From assembly GCA_964560205.1 (NCBI GenBank), contig CAZLKT010000009.1, positions 1 through 33,868 of the forward strand: 33,868 nucleotides of DNA, in the 5' to 3' direction. Shown one piece after another: positions 24,805-33,404 of the stretch (position 1 is the stretch's first letter; the number at the start of each line of letters is the position of its first letter). Origin of the DNA: CAZLKT01 sp964560205. GTDB taxonomy: Bacteria > Pseudomonadota > Alphaproteobacteria > Holosporales > Holosporaceae. The position numbers were made by a program, and so were the translations under genes. A model generated the notes under the pieces. The model did not search any database and was not told the DNA's origin. It saw only the letters and a list, made by a program, of their open reading frames with translations.

Positions 24805-26259
24805 ATGAACAAATATTTACTTTGCGTAAATTTTTTGATGTTATGCATGGCAACTCCAGGCCATGCAATGATAAAAGAATCAGCCAGCACTGAGCCTCAG
24901 ACAAAGGAGGAAGAATATGAGACCAGTACCTTTCAAAGAAGCCTAGAGCAACGTGATCCAGATAAATATATGGAGTGGAAAGAAAGGAAAAAAAATCTTC
25001 TCATAAAAGCTGCAAAAGATATCAAAAAAGTACAAGATCTTCTGAAACAAGAAGAATACGTGTACCATGATCTTAGGAAGATGCGAAACCTTTTCCAAAA
25101 ACATAGAAGGGGAAATACTTTTGCAAAAGAAAGTGACTCCATGAAAATTCTGTTCATGGAAGCGAACAAACTGATTGGTGAAGAATATAGAAAGAAAGAC
25201 ATCATCCCCGTGCCTCAAAAATCTTCGGATCTCGACGAAAAAAAGCATGAGTTATTAAAACGTGCTGAATGGATGAAGGCTAAAATAGAATTATATATGA
25301 AGAAAATGATAAAAAAGGAACAAGAAAAAAACATCCAAAAAGAGAGCACAAAAAACCAGCTGGCAGTAGATCTCATAAGAACAGCGAGAACAGCTCTTCA
25401 GAAAAAATACCCCTATCATGAGTACAGATATGTCCCCCTCACGCGTGCCTTAAAAGCTTGTGAAGATTTTGCCTCGGAAGCTCCTCTCTATAAAAGCATT
25501 CGTGATGTGAGTGTACAAATAATGCAGTTTCTCCATGATAGATCTCAAAGCACTCTGAAAGGGACGGACATTTTCCTGAGCTATGATGACACACAGAGTG
25601 AAAAAAAGGATTTCGAAACGTTCCACGAAATAATGCAGTTTCTCCGTGAAAAGTCTCAAAGCATTCAGGAAACGATCCGTATTTCCCAGAACTATCAGGA
25701 CACATGTGGTTCTCCAAATCGCCCTTGTGAATTTTTAGAAAAATATCTCTCTGTCATGATGTTCCACAAGAGCTTAGATGAATTAGATGGTACAGCAGAG
25801 AAACTCCTGGAGGATCTTCGTATTATGGAGAATGCCCTCATAACTTCCATGAGAACGTCACCAATGAACCCACATGCAGAAAAAGAGTACGAACAAAAAA
25901 TGCAAAAGATGAGAAAGCTTCTCCCCCTCGCTTTCATGGATGAGCTCGAGCACAAAGTAATAAATCTATCCAAGGAAACACATGAAATTTCGCCCCACCT
26001 CGATATTGTGTCATTCTTCAATCACCCCTTCTTTTTTCTGGACCCCATAAGATTTCGGATTTTACGTGCTGAAATAGCACCACATACTGATTCAGAAGAG
26101 CTGCTTGACATAGAGAGGGTGTTTTATACGTTTATCAGCCTCTTTTTTGAACAAGACAGACTCAGAAAGGAAGTCTATGACCGTAGATACACTCTACAAT
26201 CTTCCACTCTCAATAGACTCATTGCACATCAACAAGATCTCTTGAAAAAGATGATATAA
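24805..26259 (+). CDS. Secreted coiled-coil protein, array member 4; C-terminus frameshifted
   Basis: Unrecognised protein, 484 residues to the first stop. Signal peptide MNKYLLCVNFLMLCMATPGH then AM. The rest is helical and highly charged. It has an internal duplication at about residues 235-295 (VQIMQFLHDRSQSTLKGTDI and FHEIMQFLREKSQSIQETIR). The frame stops at 26257-26259, just after LLKKMI. In the frame reached by removing one A from the run at about 26245, the sequence continues DDIRAKIAKKCGDDLVKEYE then FIDEWERMKKGR to a stop at 26412-26414. That tail has the closing pattern of the family module (KK..C...L.EYE ... W). A one-base indel in a homopolymer, real or a sequencing error, has therefore removed about 50 residues. 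The opening PL(L/F)xxD segment of the module is less clear here than in members 1-3, 6 and 7. Confidence 0.8.
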   Translation: MNKYLLCVNFLMLCMATPGHAMIKESASTEPQTKEEEYETSTFQRSLEQRDPDKYMEWKERKKNLLIKAAKDIKKVQDLLKQEEYVYHDLRKMRNLFQKHRRGNTFAKESDSMKILFMEANKLIGEEYRKKDIIPVPQKSSDLDEKKHELLKRAEWMKAKIELYMKKMIKKEQEKNIQKESTKNQLAVDLIRTARTALQKKYPYHEYRYVPLTRALKACEDFASEAPLYKSIRDVSVQIMQFLHDRSQSTLKGTDIFLSYDDTQSEKKDFETFHEIMQFLREKSQSIQETIRISQNYQDTCGSPNRPCEFLEKYLSVMMFHKSLDELDGTAEKLLEDLRIMENALITSMRTSPMNPHAEKEYEQKMQKMRKLLPLAFMDELEHKVINLSKETHEISPHLDIVSFFNHPFFFLDPIRFRILRAEIAPHTDSEELLDIERVFYTFISLFFEQDRLRKEVYDRRYTLQSSTLNRLIAHQQDLLKKMI

Positions 26260-26414
26260 GAGCAAAAATAGCAAAAAAATGCGGAGACGATCTTGTGAAA
26301 GAGTATGAGCAGATGGCAGGTGATAATTTATTTATCAAAAACCACGAGGCTTTCATCGATGAATGGGAGAGGATGAAAAAAGGCAGAACACCCACAACAA
26401 AGGAAAACTCGTAA
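26260..26414 (+). pseudogene. Out-of-frame C-terminal tail of array member 4
   Basis: This stretch reads DDIRAKIAKKCGDDLVKEYE then QMAGDN, KNHEAFIDEWERMKKGR, TPTTKENS and a stop. It is in a different frame from the upstream gene and matches the end pattern of sister proteins. It is best read as the original end of member 4. Confidence 0.6.
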
Positions 26415-26601
26415 ATCACAATCCCATAGACGTGCCTACAAACCTAAACTCATGGAGGAGAGGAAAGTACAACCCCCTTCTCTCCTTGCCCACCTCCATC
26501 TCTATAGAGAATAATGAGTGCACTAACGCAAAAAAAGAATCATATATCCTCCTCCGAAAATCATACGGTATGACAATGCCTCAGAGAAAACAGAATACCC
26601 C

Positions 26602-26631
26602 ATTGAACAGCTGCTCTTTTTTTTCTAAACT
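26602..26631 (+). promoter_or_regulatory. ATTGA box and promoter, array gene 5
   Basis: ATTGAAC begins 62 bases before the ATG at 26664; TTGAAC (26603-26608), 17 bases, TAAACT (26626-26631). Confidence 0.5.
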
Positions 26632-26663
26632 CCTATAAGAGTTTTCTAAAGAACAGGAAGTAT

Positions 26664-26978
26664 ATGAAGAAATTTTTTATCGTCTTTGCTCTGTATATAA
26701 TGTGTGCAGCTGAGACGACCTCTGCAATAATGGGAGAGGAGCACGACCACAATGGTAGAATACAACATGGCAACACAGATCAAGGAACACAAGGAAACAC
26801 CCCTCATCACGACACCTCACATCAGGGCAGTAAGCATGTCGTAAAAATTATCAGGTCATATGAAAGAATACCTGGAACAGGTGTATGGAAAAAAGAGGAA
26901 GAAGAGGAAGAAGAGAAGGAAGAAAACCAACAACCCAAAAAAAACATGAAGGAAACAGAAGCTGAGAGGGGAGAATAA
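26664..26978 (+). CDS. Small secreted His/Gln/Glu-rich protein, array member 5
   Basis: Unrecognised protein of 104 residues. A signal peptide (MKKFFIVFALYIMCAAETTS then A) like those of its neighbours is followed by a His/Gln/Gly/Asn-rich stretch (HDHNGRIQHGNTDQGTQGN and more, nine His) and an acidic run of Glu/Lys. It lacks the repeated module. The shared signal peptide style and upstream box suggest it belongs to the same regulated set; it could be a short remnant of a larger member or a separate small exported protein. His-rich composition could bind metal, which is a guess. Confidence 0.65.
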   Translation: MKKFFIVFALYIMCAAETTSAIMGEEHDHNGRIQHGNTDQGTQGNTPHHDTSHQGSKHVVKIIRSYERIPGTGVWKKEEEEEEEKEENQQPKKNMKETEAERGE

Positions 26979-27216
26979 TAAAAATTCCCTTCACAAGAAA
27001 AAAATATCATCATGGAGAAAAACAGAGTGGTTTTTCTTCTCTTTTTTTTGTGGACAGAACATACTGTCCGTAAATCATCTTGTCCTTGAATATCCCCCCC
27101 ATATCTGAAAAGAGAACATATATGATCTTTTGAGCTATGTGTTAAATGTAACACAGGATATCTCATTATTTCCAAATATATCGTCTGTTATGCAGAAAAA
27201 AATCACATAATATACC
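26979..27216. other. Spacer with perfect inverted repeat
   Basis: GGACAG (27052-27057) and CTGTCC (27064-27069) flank a 6-base loop about 75 bases after member 5. No T tract follows it on the plus strand. Otherwise nothing recognisable. Confidence 0.4.
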
Positions 27217-27246
27217 ATTGAAAAAAAAACATTTTTTCCATATTAT
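27217..27246 (+). promoter_or_regulatory. ATTGA box and promoter, array gene 6
   Basis: ATTGAAA begins 56 bases before the first ATG at 27273; TTGAAA (27218-27223), 17 bases, TATTAT (27241-27246). This is the best promoter match in the set. Confidence 0.6.
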
Positions 27247-27272
27247 GTTAAAAACAATCTAAAAATGGGATT

Positions 27273-30047
27273 ATGATGAAAAATAATATACTTTATTTGT
27301 GTTTTTTCGGATTATGGGCAAGTAATACGGCATCTGCCATGATGAGGACACCATTTTCCGAGAAAAACCAATGGCAAGCAACGCTCTCATTTGGTTCTCT
27401 TGGCCTCCCTTCAGAAAGTACCTCAAAAGGTCCCGACGAAATACATCTCATCATAGATAAAATAAAAAACCATCTCAAACCATATTCAATGGCCAAGGAC
27501 GTTCTCTTCATGAGAGAATTTAAGAAAATGCTCCTGAAGAAGTGTCCGGAAGCGCAGACAAAAATTCGAGAATCCTTTAACCATATATGGACCTTTTTTG
27601 AAAAGCTTTTTCAAAAAGAGATGGTTGATCCCAACGAACTTCTCAAGAAAAAAAGCGATGCAGAGAAGGAAATAGATGAGCTTCATCAATACCTGAAAGA
27701 AGTTATGATCCAACGGAAAAAAGAGACCGAAAGTATCCTTATATCAAGCCCCCTTCCCCTCCTTTTTGTACATCATCTTGAACGGATGCTAGAAGAGTGG
27801 GAAATGGATAATTTGTTCCCGAACTCCTCCGCAGAAAAAATGCTTTTGTCCATTCCATCAGTCATCCCCTTGTTCTCCAGATGCTACAACGAGCATATCA
27901 TACCGGAAATAATTTCCATCATGAATATATTTTTCAGAAGAAATGAAATAAGAAAAGAGCTTATCAGCACAAGAAATGCCTATACGGACCCCATGCTCCA
28001 AGATGCTGCGGTAGGAATAATGACACGTGAAAAAACAAGTCATTACAAGACAAAAGCTATTATGAGAAAAAAAAGTCTGTCTCATATAAAAAAGAAAATA
28101 AAAAAAATGTGCTCCGAAGAAGCGTTACAAAAATATAAAAAAATAAAAAGTGGATACTCCCCAGATACATGGGAAAAAATCATAGAGAATGAAAGATGGG
28201 ACGATGATTTACAAGATGTATGTCCTCAGTTAGACCTTAACAATCCTTGGATCCTCTATGCTTTATCATACCTGCAGGTGTCAGTTCTGAATATCAAAGA
28301 AGCGACAAAAAAACGCGAAGACGAGATCGAAAACATAGCAAATCAGTTAATGGACCTGATTCCTCAAGAGAAAGACACCATTGAACGTTTCAGGGATTCT
28401 ATACTAAAAGTCATACATCTCGCATACGATCAGCAAAATGCTAAGAAAGAGATTGATTTTAAGAAGAGATATATGACCTTTCCCAATCAACAGTTCTCCG
28501 ATCAACTCAAAGGCCAAGAAACTATACTCCAGGATCGAGAGCTGGACCTGCAGTACACATGCTTTGATATCTTCAATAAGATCAATAAGTATAGACGTGA
28601 CATAGAAAAAAGAATACCAAAAGATGTTCTTGCTGAGTATGAGCAACTCGGTGGATACGATGGTTTCCAAAAAAAATATACATCTTTCAAACCGGAGGAG
28701 GCCTCCTCATTTGGTTCTCTTGGCCTCGTTCCAGAAAATCCTCTAGAAAGTCACACCATGGATGGAATGAAAAATCTTAACCTCTCTTCAGAAAAACTCT
28801 CAAAAGATCTCGAGAAAATGGATTTCATCATGAATGAAATAAAAAAATGTATTAACTCAGATAAAAAAAATAATGACCTTCTCTTTATAGAAGAATTTAT
28901 AGAAACACTCCTGAAAATGTGTCCGGAAGCACGAGAAAAAATTCAAGAATCCTTCGATCAGATATGGAACCTTTTTTTGCAGAATCATCCCTCCCCTCTC
29001 TTCATGAAACCTTACAAAGAAAAAACAATAGACGAGCTTCATCTACATCTCAAAACAACTCTCATCGAAAAGAAAAAAGAGATGGAGGGTGGCATCATAA
29101 AAAGCGCTCTTCCTCTCCTTTTTATGAATCATCTTGAGCGTATACTAGAACAAGGGAGCCTGGATAATTTATCCCCGAACTCCTCCATAGAAAAAATGAT
29201 TTTGTCTATTCCTTCAGGAAAAGAGATCCAACCCCTGTCATTAAGGTACTATGATAGGCATATGATACAAGGTGTGATCAACGTCATGAGTATGCTTTTC
29301 AGCAATGACCGCGTAAGACAAAAGCTTATTCGATCCAGAGATCAACACAGAGATCCCGTGCTCCAAGATGCCGAGGTAGAAATAATGAAAAATGAAATAG
29401 CATCTGATCACATGTGGAGAGAAGAATGTACAAGAATGCAATTCTCTCGTATAAAAAAGACAATAAAAAAAATGTGCTCCGAAGAAGCATTACAAAAATA
29501 TAAAGAAAGAAAAGACGAATGCTTTACAGATGCATGGGAAAAAACCATAAAGGATGAAAAATGGAACCATGATTCACAGCATGCAGGTCCTCAGTTAGCC
29601 ATAGAAGATCCTTGGGTCCTCTTTGCTTTATCGTACTTGCAAGTGTCAGTTCTGATGATCAGAAAAGTGAAAAAAGAACGTGAAGATGAGGTCAAAAACA
29701 TAGCAGATCGCTTAATAAAATTGATGCCTGATCAAAAAAACACCATTGAACGTTTCAGAGATCATATAGTATGGGTCATACATCTCGCATACGATCAGCA
29801 GAAAACTAATAGGGAACTCAAGAACTCCGCTCATCGGTCATCCTCCGATAATCTCAAAAACGAATACAGAATACTACAGAATAGAGAGATGGACTTGAAG
29901 CACACATGCTGGAGGATATTCGATGACATCAGCGAATATCGACGTTCCATAGAAAAAAGAGTGCCCCAAGAGGTTCTTGATGAGTATGAGAACTGTGGCG
30001 GATACGATGCTTTCCGAAAACAATACAAATCTTTTCATGAGCACTGA
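27273..30047 (+). CDS. Large secreted repeat protein, array member 6 (internal duplication)
   Basis: Unrecognised protein of 924 residues. Signal peptide MMKNNILYLCFFGLWASNTA then SAM. The rest is two tandem halves of about 440 residues. Each half has in order: FGSLGL, a segment like REFKKMLLKKCPEAQTKIRE, then PLPLLFVHHLERMLEE (the family PL(L/F)xxxHL opening), a KKKIKKMCSEEALQKYK closing segment, PWILYALSYLQVSVLNI, a long helix, and EKRIPKDVLAEYEQLGGYDG. DNA of the halves is still close in places; TCATTTGGTTCTCTTGGCCT occurs at both about 27388 and 28708. Thus the gene grew by an internal duplication. Compared with members 1-3 it carries an extra roughly 150-residue YLQVS...GGYD unit after each module. 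Two tandem ATGs (27273, 27276). Exported; function unknown. Confidence 0.85.
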   Translation: MMKNNILYLCFFGLWASNTASAMMRTPFSEKNQWQATLSFGSLGLPSESTSKGPDEIHLIIDKIKNHLKPYSMAKDVLFMREFKKMLLKKCPEAQTKIRESFNHIWTFFEKLFQKEMVDPNELLKKKSDAEKEIDELHQYLKEVMIQRKKETESILISSPLPLLFVHHLERMLEEWEMDNLFPNSSAEKMLLSIPSVIPLFSRCYNEHIIPEIISIMNIFFRRNEIRKELISTRNAYTDPMLQDAAVGIMTREKTSHYKTKAIMRKKSLSHIKKKIKKMCSEEALQKYKKIKSGYSPDTWEKIIENERWDDDLQDVCPQLDLNNPWILYALSYLQVSVLNIKEATKKREDEIENIANQLMDLIPQEKDTIERFRDSILKVIHLAYDQQNAKKEIDFKKRYMTFPNQQFSDQLKGQETILQDRELDLQYTCFDIFNKINKYRRDIEKRIPKDVLAEYEQLGGYDGFQKKYTSFKPEEASSFGSLGLVPENPLESHTMDGMKNLNLSSEKLSKDLEKMDFIMNEIKKCINSDKKNNDLLFIEEFIETLLKMCPEAREKIQESFDQIWNLFLQNHPSPLFMKPYKEKTIDELHLHLKTTLIEKKKEMEGGIIKSALPLLFMNHLERILEQGSLDNLSPNSSIEKMILSIPSGKEIQPLSLRYYDRHMIQGVINVMSMLFSNDRVRQKLIRSRDQHRDPVLQDAEVEIMKNEIASDHMWREECTRMQFSRIKKTIKKMCSEEALQKYKERKDECFTDAWEKTIKDEKWNHDSQHAGPQLAIEDPWVLFALSYLQVSVLMIRKVKKEREDEVKNIADRLIKLMPDQKNTIERFRDHIVWVIHLAYDQQKTNRELKNSAHRSSSDNLKNEYRILQNREMDLKHTCWRIFDDISEYRRSIEKRVPQEVLDEYENCGGYDAFRKQYKSFHEH

Positions 30048-30068
30048 TATCTGCTGCTCTACCCCAGA

Positions 30069-30086
30069 GAGGGCCACTACGCCCTC
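30069..30086 (+). terminator. Possible terminator hairpin after array member 6
   Basis: GAGGGC (30069-30074) and GCCCTC (30081-30086) form a GC-rich stem with a 6-base loop, 21 bases after the stop of member 6. There is no T run, so termination is uncertain. Confidence 0.4.
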
Positions 30087-30215
30087 CCTCTTCACAAATA
30101 TAAAACCATGCGCCAAAAAAGGGCACTCCTCTTCCCTGAAAAAAAGCTTCCTTGAGGATATCTCAGTATTCCTGAATATGTCCTCTTTTTTTACGCACAT
30201 AGAAGGGAATAACCC

Positions 30216-30246
30216 ATTGATCTTTAAAAAAATTTTTTTATATGTC
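30216..30246 (+). promoter_or_regulatory. ATTGA box and promoter, array gene 7
   Basis: ATTGATC begins 63 bases before the ATG at 30279; TTGATC (30217-30222), 18 bases, TATGTC (30241-30246). The spacer is T/A-rich as in the others. Confidence 0.45.
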
Positions 30247-30278
30247 ATACTAAGAAAAAATAAGGTGCTGTTGTTATA

Positions 30279-32990
30279 ATGAAAAGTGCAGTGTTTTTTA
30301 TTTTTTATCTCGGATTATGCGCAAGTAAAACAGCGTATGCCATGATGAGAAGTCCTCAGGATAAAAGCCCATATCTTAGTACCACCCAAACTCCTCAAAC
30401 GAAGGTTAGGACAAAAAAGCTGAATACATTAGATTCCATAGCAAATACAATTCTTAAGATACTCCAAAAACCAAGAAGAGAAGCTCAAGATGTTCCTTAT
30501 ATGCTCGCCTTTAAGAAAAGCCTACTCGAGCTCTGTCCAGAAGCGCGAACAGATATTCAAAAATTTTTTCATCATATGTGGGTCTTTTTTAGGAAAAAAG
30601 TGCCCTTAGAAAAAATAAATCAAAAAGACATCCTCATGGAGATGATACAGAAACTTCATTATCATTTGAAAGAAACGCTTCAAAAAAGACAGACTACAAA
30701 AATCACCATAGAAAGCCCATTCCCTCTCTTTTTCATAGAGCATATTAGGCGCGTATTAAAAGAAATGAATCCAAAGGATTTACCTCTTATGAAAAATGTC
30801 CTGGACCAAAAAAAAATAGATCTTGTAACAAATGAGGAGTTCTTATCCGCATTTTCATCCAGAGAACATGAAAAATATATCGTACCATTAATGCGTAGCA
30901 TTATTCATGTGCTTTCTGATAAAAATTTCTTGAGAAAGCGCATAGCTTATTTTAGAACCCGCTTGACAGAGCCTGCTCTTCGAGATGCCATGATAGAGAT
31001 GGAGATAGAAAGAAAACCACATGCTAATATTTTAAAAGAAATGTTTCTAGAAAAAATGCTGAATTACCTACAAAAAAAAATAGAAAAAAGATGTGCCCCC
31101 ATGGTTTTAAAAGACTATAAAGAAAAAGGGTACGCGTGGTTTAAACATCAATGGAAAGAAAAAGGATGTGCTCAGCAATGGAATAGTAGTCCACAGGATA
31201 AGGATGTGAGAAACGATGCTCATATCATAAAAGACTTTCGGGCTCTACCCACTCTAGAACATTTACAGGTTATACTTCTAGAAGCTTCAAGGGAAAAAGA
31301 GAGTGATATCAAAAACACAGCACATGAGCTTATAGAGATGATTCCTGATCAAGCAGAATATATGGAGTCCCTGAAAAATCGAATGGTTGATGTTATGCAC
31401 CGTTCATGTGAACTTAGGGAAAAATTAAAAAGCTTCGACGAAAACATACTTGATTTCAGCATAGAAGATGAAAAAAGAATGCTCAATGATTCACTATATG
31501 ACGTAGAGTACGAGGCCGGAATGCTCATCAACGAACTTAATACATATAAAAATATCATCAAAAAAAGAATATCCAAAGAAGCTCTGGAGGAATATGAAAA
31601 AAAGAAGTTAACAGACACATCATTGGTGAATGCAGAAATCACTTCATGGAAAAGTAGTGAAGAACCTCATGGGTCGAAGAGTGCCAAAAATGTGCATCTG
31701 ATAGACTCCATACTACCAGTGATCAATGAAATCCTTACACGTGAATACAAAAAAAGCACTGACGTATATCTTCTTCTAATAACCATCAAAAACAAGCTGC
31801 TCAGAAAATGTCCTGAATCGCAAAAAGAAATTCGAGAAACATTCTCCCATATTGGGGACTTTTTTTTGAAAGATACTCGGTTGACAGAAAAAGATTTTTC
31901 AAAAAATCCTCCCGATAAAAAAGATGACTTTGAAAGTCTTCTCAAGCCTTCTCATACAACACCCTTCATTGCAAATGAACAAAAAAATTTAATGATGGAG
32001 GTAGACATCCTCGGCAAACTCCTCAAAAAAAGGGCACTTCTGAACACGCAAGATGCAAAAGACTTTGTCATAACAAGCCCCATCCCCCTCTTTTTTATGG
32101 ATCATCTTAAACACATCATAGAAAAAGTAAGTTTAGAGAATTTATCGCTCACAAAAGACTGTCTGGAGGAAAAAATATCATCACCCCCCACGACAAAGTG
32201 GATAGAAGAAACATTTTTACATTTCATCACAAAAAAAGAACTCGCACCCATGTTACCTCCTCAGTACTATGAAAAATACATCTCGCCACTACTGACTGAT
32301 ACTATCTTTACATTTTTTAGAAATCTTCGGGAGATAAAGTGCGTTAACAGTGCAACTTTGTATGATCTTCCCATCATAAAACGAGCCAAGATAACAGCAT
32401 CTGAAGAAAAATATAAACAGATTTTTCCTCTGAAAGAAAGAGTCATTAAAGAAGAGATGGATCGTATCAAAGAGAAAATAGAAAAAAAGTGCTCCAAAGA
32501 AGCTTTAAAAGAGTACGAGGAAAAAGGATATGAACACTTCGCAAGTCTTTTGAAAAATAGGAAGAGAGGTAATGAACACTGGATTCTTTTCTATCTGGAT
32601 TACTTCCAACTGGCAGCTCTGAATCTCAGAGAAGCAACACAAGAACATGAAGATGAACTCCAAACAGTGGGAAATATATTAATAGGTCAGATGCCTCATG
32701 AGGAAAAAGCCTATACTAAATATCTTCAAGATACTTTGGTAGAGACCATGCACCTCTCACGCGTACTCCATGAGGATTACAAAAAAAATCAAGATAAAAG
32801 CGCAGATATAAAAATAGTGCTAAACAATAAAATCATAGATACACATAATAAATCCACCGATATATTCAATGAGATCAGCGATTACAGAAACACCATCAGA
32901 AAAAAAGTACCTCAAAAAATTTTAGATGAGTACGAGGATGCGGATATGTACGATATTCTTCCCAGAAGGCATGAGCCTCCTTTCCAATGA
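30279..32990 (+). CDS. Large secreted repeat protein, array member 7 (two halves)
   Basis: Unrecognised protein of 903 residues, paralogue of member 6. Signal peptide MKSAVFFIFYLGLCASKTAY then AM. Two diverged halves of about 430 residues each carry the same element order: FKKSLLELCPEARTDIQKFF (second copy IKNKLLRKCPESQKEIRETF), PFPLFFIEHIRRVLKE (second copy PIPLFFMDHLKHIIEK), a coiled-coil closing segment (KKIEKRCAPMVLKDYKEKGY; KIEKKCSKEALKEYEEKGYE), a LEHLQVILLEAS or LDYFQLAALNLRE helix, and a final KKRISKEALEEYEKK or RKKVPQKILDEYEDADMYD. The halves are less alike than those of member 6, so its duplication is older or it derives from an already duplicated ancestor. Exported; function unknown. 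Confidence 0.85.
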   Translation: MKSAVFFIFYLGLCASKTAYAMMRSPQDKSPYLSTTQTPQTKVRTKKLNTLDSIANTILKILQKPRREAQDVPYMLAFKKSLLELCPEARTDIQKFFHHMWVFFRKKVPLEKINQKDILMEMIQKLHYHLKETLQKRQTTKITIESPFPLFFIEHIRRVLKEMNPKDLPLMKNVLDQKKIDLVTNEEFLSAFSSREHEKYIVPLMRSIIHVLSDKNFLRKRIAYFRTRLTEPALRDAMIEMEIERKPHANILKEMFLEKMLNYLQKKIEKRCAPMVLKDYKEKGYAWFKHQWKEKGCAQQWNSSPQDKDVRNDAHIIKDFRALPTLEHLQVILLEASREKESDIKNTAHELIEMIPDQAEYMESLKNRMVDVMHRSCELREKLKSFDENILDFSIEDEKRMLNDSLYDVEYEAGMLINELNTYKNIIKKRISKEALEEYEKKKLTDTSLVNAEITSWKSSEEPHGSKSAKNVHLIDSILPVINEILTREYKKSTDVYLLLITIKNKLLRKCPESQKEIRETFSHIGDFFLKDTRLTEKDFSKNPPDKKDDFESLLKPSHTTPFIANEQKNLMMEVDILGKLLKKRALLNTQDAKDFVITSPIPLFFMDHLKHIIEKVSLENLSLTKDCLEEKISSPPTTKWIEETFLHFITKKELAPMLPPQYYEKYISPLLTDTIFTFFRNLREIKCVNSATLYDLPIIKRAKITASEEKYKQIFPLKERVIKEEMDRIKEKIEKKCSKEALKEYEEKGYEHFASLLKNRKRGNEHWILFYLDYFQLAALNLREATQEHEDELQTVGNILIGQMPHEEKAYTKYLQDTLVETMHLSRVLHEDYKKNQDKSADIKIVLNNKIIDTHNKSTDIFNEISDYRNTIRKKVPQKILDEYEDADMYDILPRRHEPPFQ

Positions 32991-33319
32991 TAGCTTCAAG
33001 AATATACTCTCTACCTTCATAAACACAGTAGGGCATTTTCCTAGACGTCTCTTCTCTCAGAATGCGATGAAAGCATGATGTTCTGATACTCTCAAAAAAT
33101 ATAACGAGCTCGCGGGAGAGTATCTTGGATGCATGAAAAGCGGCGGCTCAAGTCAAAAAGGATGCTCAAAAGGAACAATGTGCACATGGTTCGGATTTCT
33201 CTAAAACACCACCAAAGCACACAATGCTTCTGCTGTTTATATTTTCTTGCACATAGAGCTGCAGATATCACCATCAGAAACTTTTATCTCTAAGAATATC
33301 TCAAAATCTACTGTGATGT
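32991..33319. other. Spacer with decayed family fragment and hairpin
   Basis: No intact gene. GATACTCTC (33085-33093) and GAGAGTATC (33116-33124) form a perfect 9-bp inverted repeat around a 22-base loop. Overlapping it is a short open stretch with family similarity, listed separately. The remainder shows nothing recognisable. Confidence 0.45.
33079..33204 (+). pseudogene. Possible decayed fragment of another array member
   Basis: After an in-frame stop the sequence reads CSDTLKKYNELAGEYLGCMK and on to a stop at 33202-33204. The beginning resembles the closing segment of the family module (CSEEALQKYKE in member 6, CGDDLVKEYEQMAGDN in member 4). It may be the leftover C-terminal end of a deleted member. 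The match is short. Confidence 0.35.
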
Positions 33320-33349
33320 ATTGAAAAAATTATTATATGAGATTACCCT
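33320..33349 (+). promoter_or_regulatory. ATTGA box and promoter, array gene 8 (truncated)
   Basis: ATTGAAA begins 63 bases before an ATG at 33383; TTGAAA (33321-33326), 17 bases, TACCCT (33344-33349). Same geometry as the seven intact genes. Confidence 0.5.
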
Positions 33350-33382
33350 CATGAGAGGCGTTAATAAAAAACTATAAGTATC

Positions 33383-33403
33383 ATGAAAAAATCACTAATA
33401 ATT
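33383..33403 (+). pseudogene. Start of an eighth array gene, cut by the IS element
   Basis: ATG at 33383 reads MKKSLII, a plausible beginning of the Lys-then-hydrophobic signal peptides used by the array, and then runs directly into the IS terminal repeat, where the frame stops (33413-33415). With the ATTGA box 63 bases upstream it looks like a further family member whose body was displaced by the insertion. Only seven codons remain, so the evidence is mostly positional. Confidence 0.5.
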
Positions 33404-33404
33404 A

